From Actinospica sp035493475 (GTDB taxonomy: Bacteria; Actinomycetota; Actinomycetes; Streptomycetales; Catenulisporaceae), in contig DATJIF010000044.1 in assembly GCA_035493475.1 (NCBI GenBank), positions 3,868 through 67,867 on the forward strand: a stretch of DNA of 64,000 nucleotides. The letters run 5' to 3'. Of this stretch, positions 62,335-64,000 are shown piece after piece. Under the pieces are notes generated by a model that did not search any database, was not told the origin of the DNA, and saw nothing but the letters and a program-made list of their open reading frames with translations. Both the position numbers and the translations under genes were made by a program. Within the stretch, counting starts at the first letter, position 1, and the number at the start of each line of letters is the position of its first letter.

Positions 62335-62342
<8 letters not shown>
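61899..62342 (-). CDS. Acyl-CoA thioesterase, 4HBT hotdog fold
   Basis: 147 residues from GTG 62342, which overlaps the end of ettA by 8 bp. The catalytic block RWADMDSFGHVNNVVYLRYL has the Asp of the 4-hydroxybenzoyl-CoA thioesterase/YbgC family. It would hydrolyse acyl-CoA thioesters in the cytosol. It is regularly found after ettA in actinobacteria. Confidence 0.88.
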
Positions 62343-63999
<1,657 letters not shown>

Positions 64000-64000
64000 G

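Overview
The window is high-GC actinobacterial DNA. Third codon positions are strongly G/C, GTG and TTG starts are common, and Sec and lipoprotein signal peptides are Ala-rich. An AdpA-type regulator followed by oligoribonuclease and tRNA-His is the arrangement known from Streptomyces. The LDTR-repeat surface protein and many secreted glycan hydrolases also fit a mycelial soil actinomycete. I lean towards a Streptomyces relative such as the Catenulisporales, but the genus is a guess.

Layout. 1-7.8 kb: the 3' end of a CopC/CopD-like copper gene, an L,D-transpeptidase, a GH18 chitinase with a DasR-like operator, an NlpC/P60-like cell-wall hydrolase, a small-molecule kinase and a rhomboid-like protein. 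7.9-12.9 kb: adpA-like regulator, orn, tRNA-His, the csoR-copZ-copA copper operon and tRNA-Lys. 12.9-16.4 kb: a small insertion bounded by a 16-bp copy of the tRNA-Lys 3' end, carrying one large secreted protein. 16.5-21.6 kb: sugar-phosphate mutarotase, a membrane-anchored possible carbohydrate-binding protein, and a divergent TPR-CHAT caspase-like protein.

21.6-29.2 kb: four genes on the minus strand encode a GH55-like beta-helix protein, a LacI regulator, a GH64 beta-1,3-glucanase and a GH43_24-like exo-beta-1,3-galactanase. Three copies of a GAGAGCGCTCTC operator precede the first three genes. 29.3-34.4 kb: a 2-methylisoborneol locus with GPP C-methyltransferase divergent from a family 2B encapsulin shell and its cargo 2-MIB synthase, followed by an XRE/TPR regulator with a TTA codon. 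34.4-37.8 kb: class Ia ribonucleotide reductase nrdAB behind NrdR-like boxes, then a large TPR protein. 40-42.7 kb: a 128-bp repeat pair, an SDR/TetR divergent pair around a very long palindromic operator, chorismate mutase and a 68-aa EF-hand-like protein.

42.8-51.1 kb: a LacI-controlled Dpp-type ABC importer with a GH1 beta-glucosidase. 51.4-61.1 kb: a MalR-like regulator, a secreted alpha/beta hydrolase, a MalEFG-type ABC importer, a GH13 alpha-glucosidase and a GH87 alpha-1,3-glucanase-like enzyme. 61.2-64 kb: a hypothetical protein, a thioesterase and the ABC-F protein EttA.

Together the secreted enzymes target chitin, beta-1,3-glucan, beta-1,3-galactan and alpha-1,3-glucan. Most of these are fungal (and partly plant) wall polymers, and the two importers with intracellular glucosidases would take up the released oligosaccharides. 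The most distinctive system is the encapsulin-compartmentalised 2-MIB locus with its divergent layout. The tRNA-Lys island and the palindromic operators are the best structural observations outside genes.
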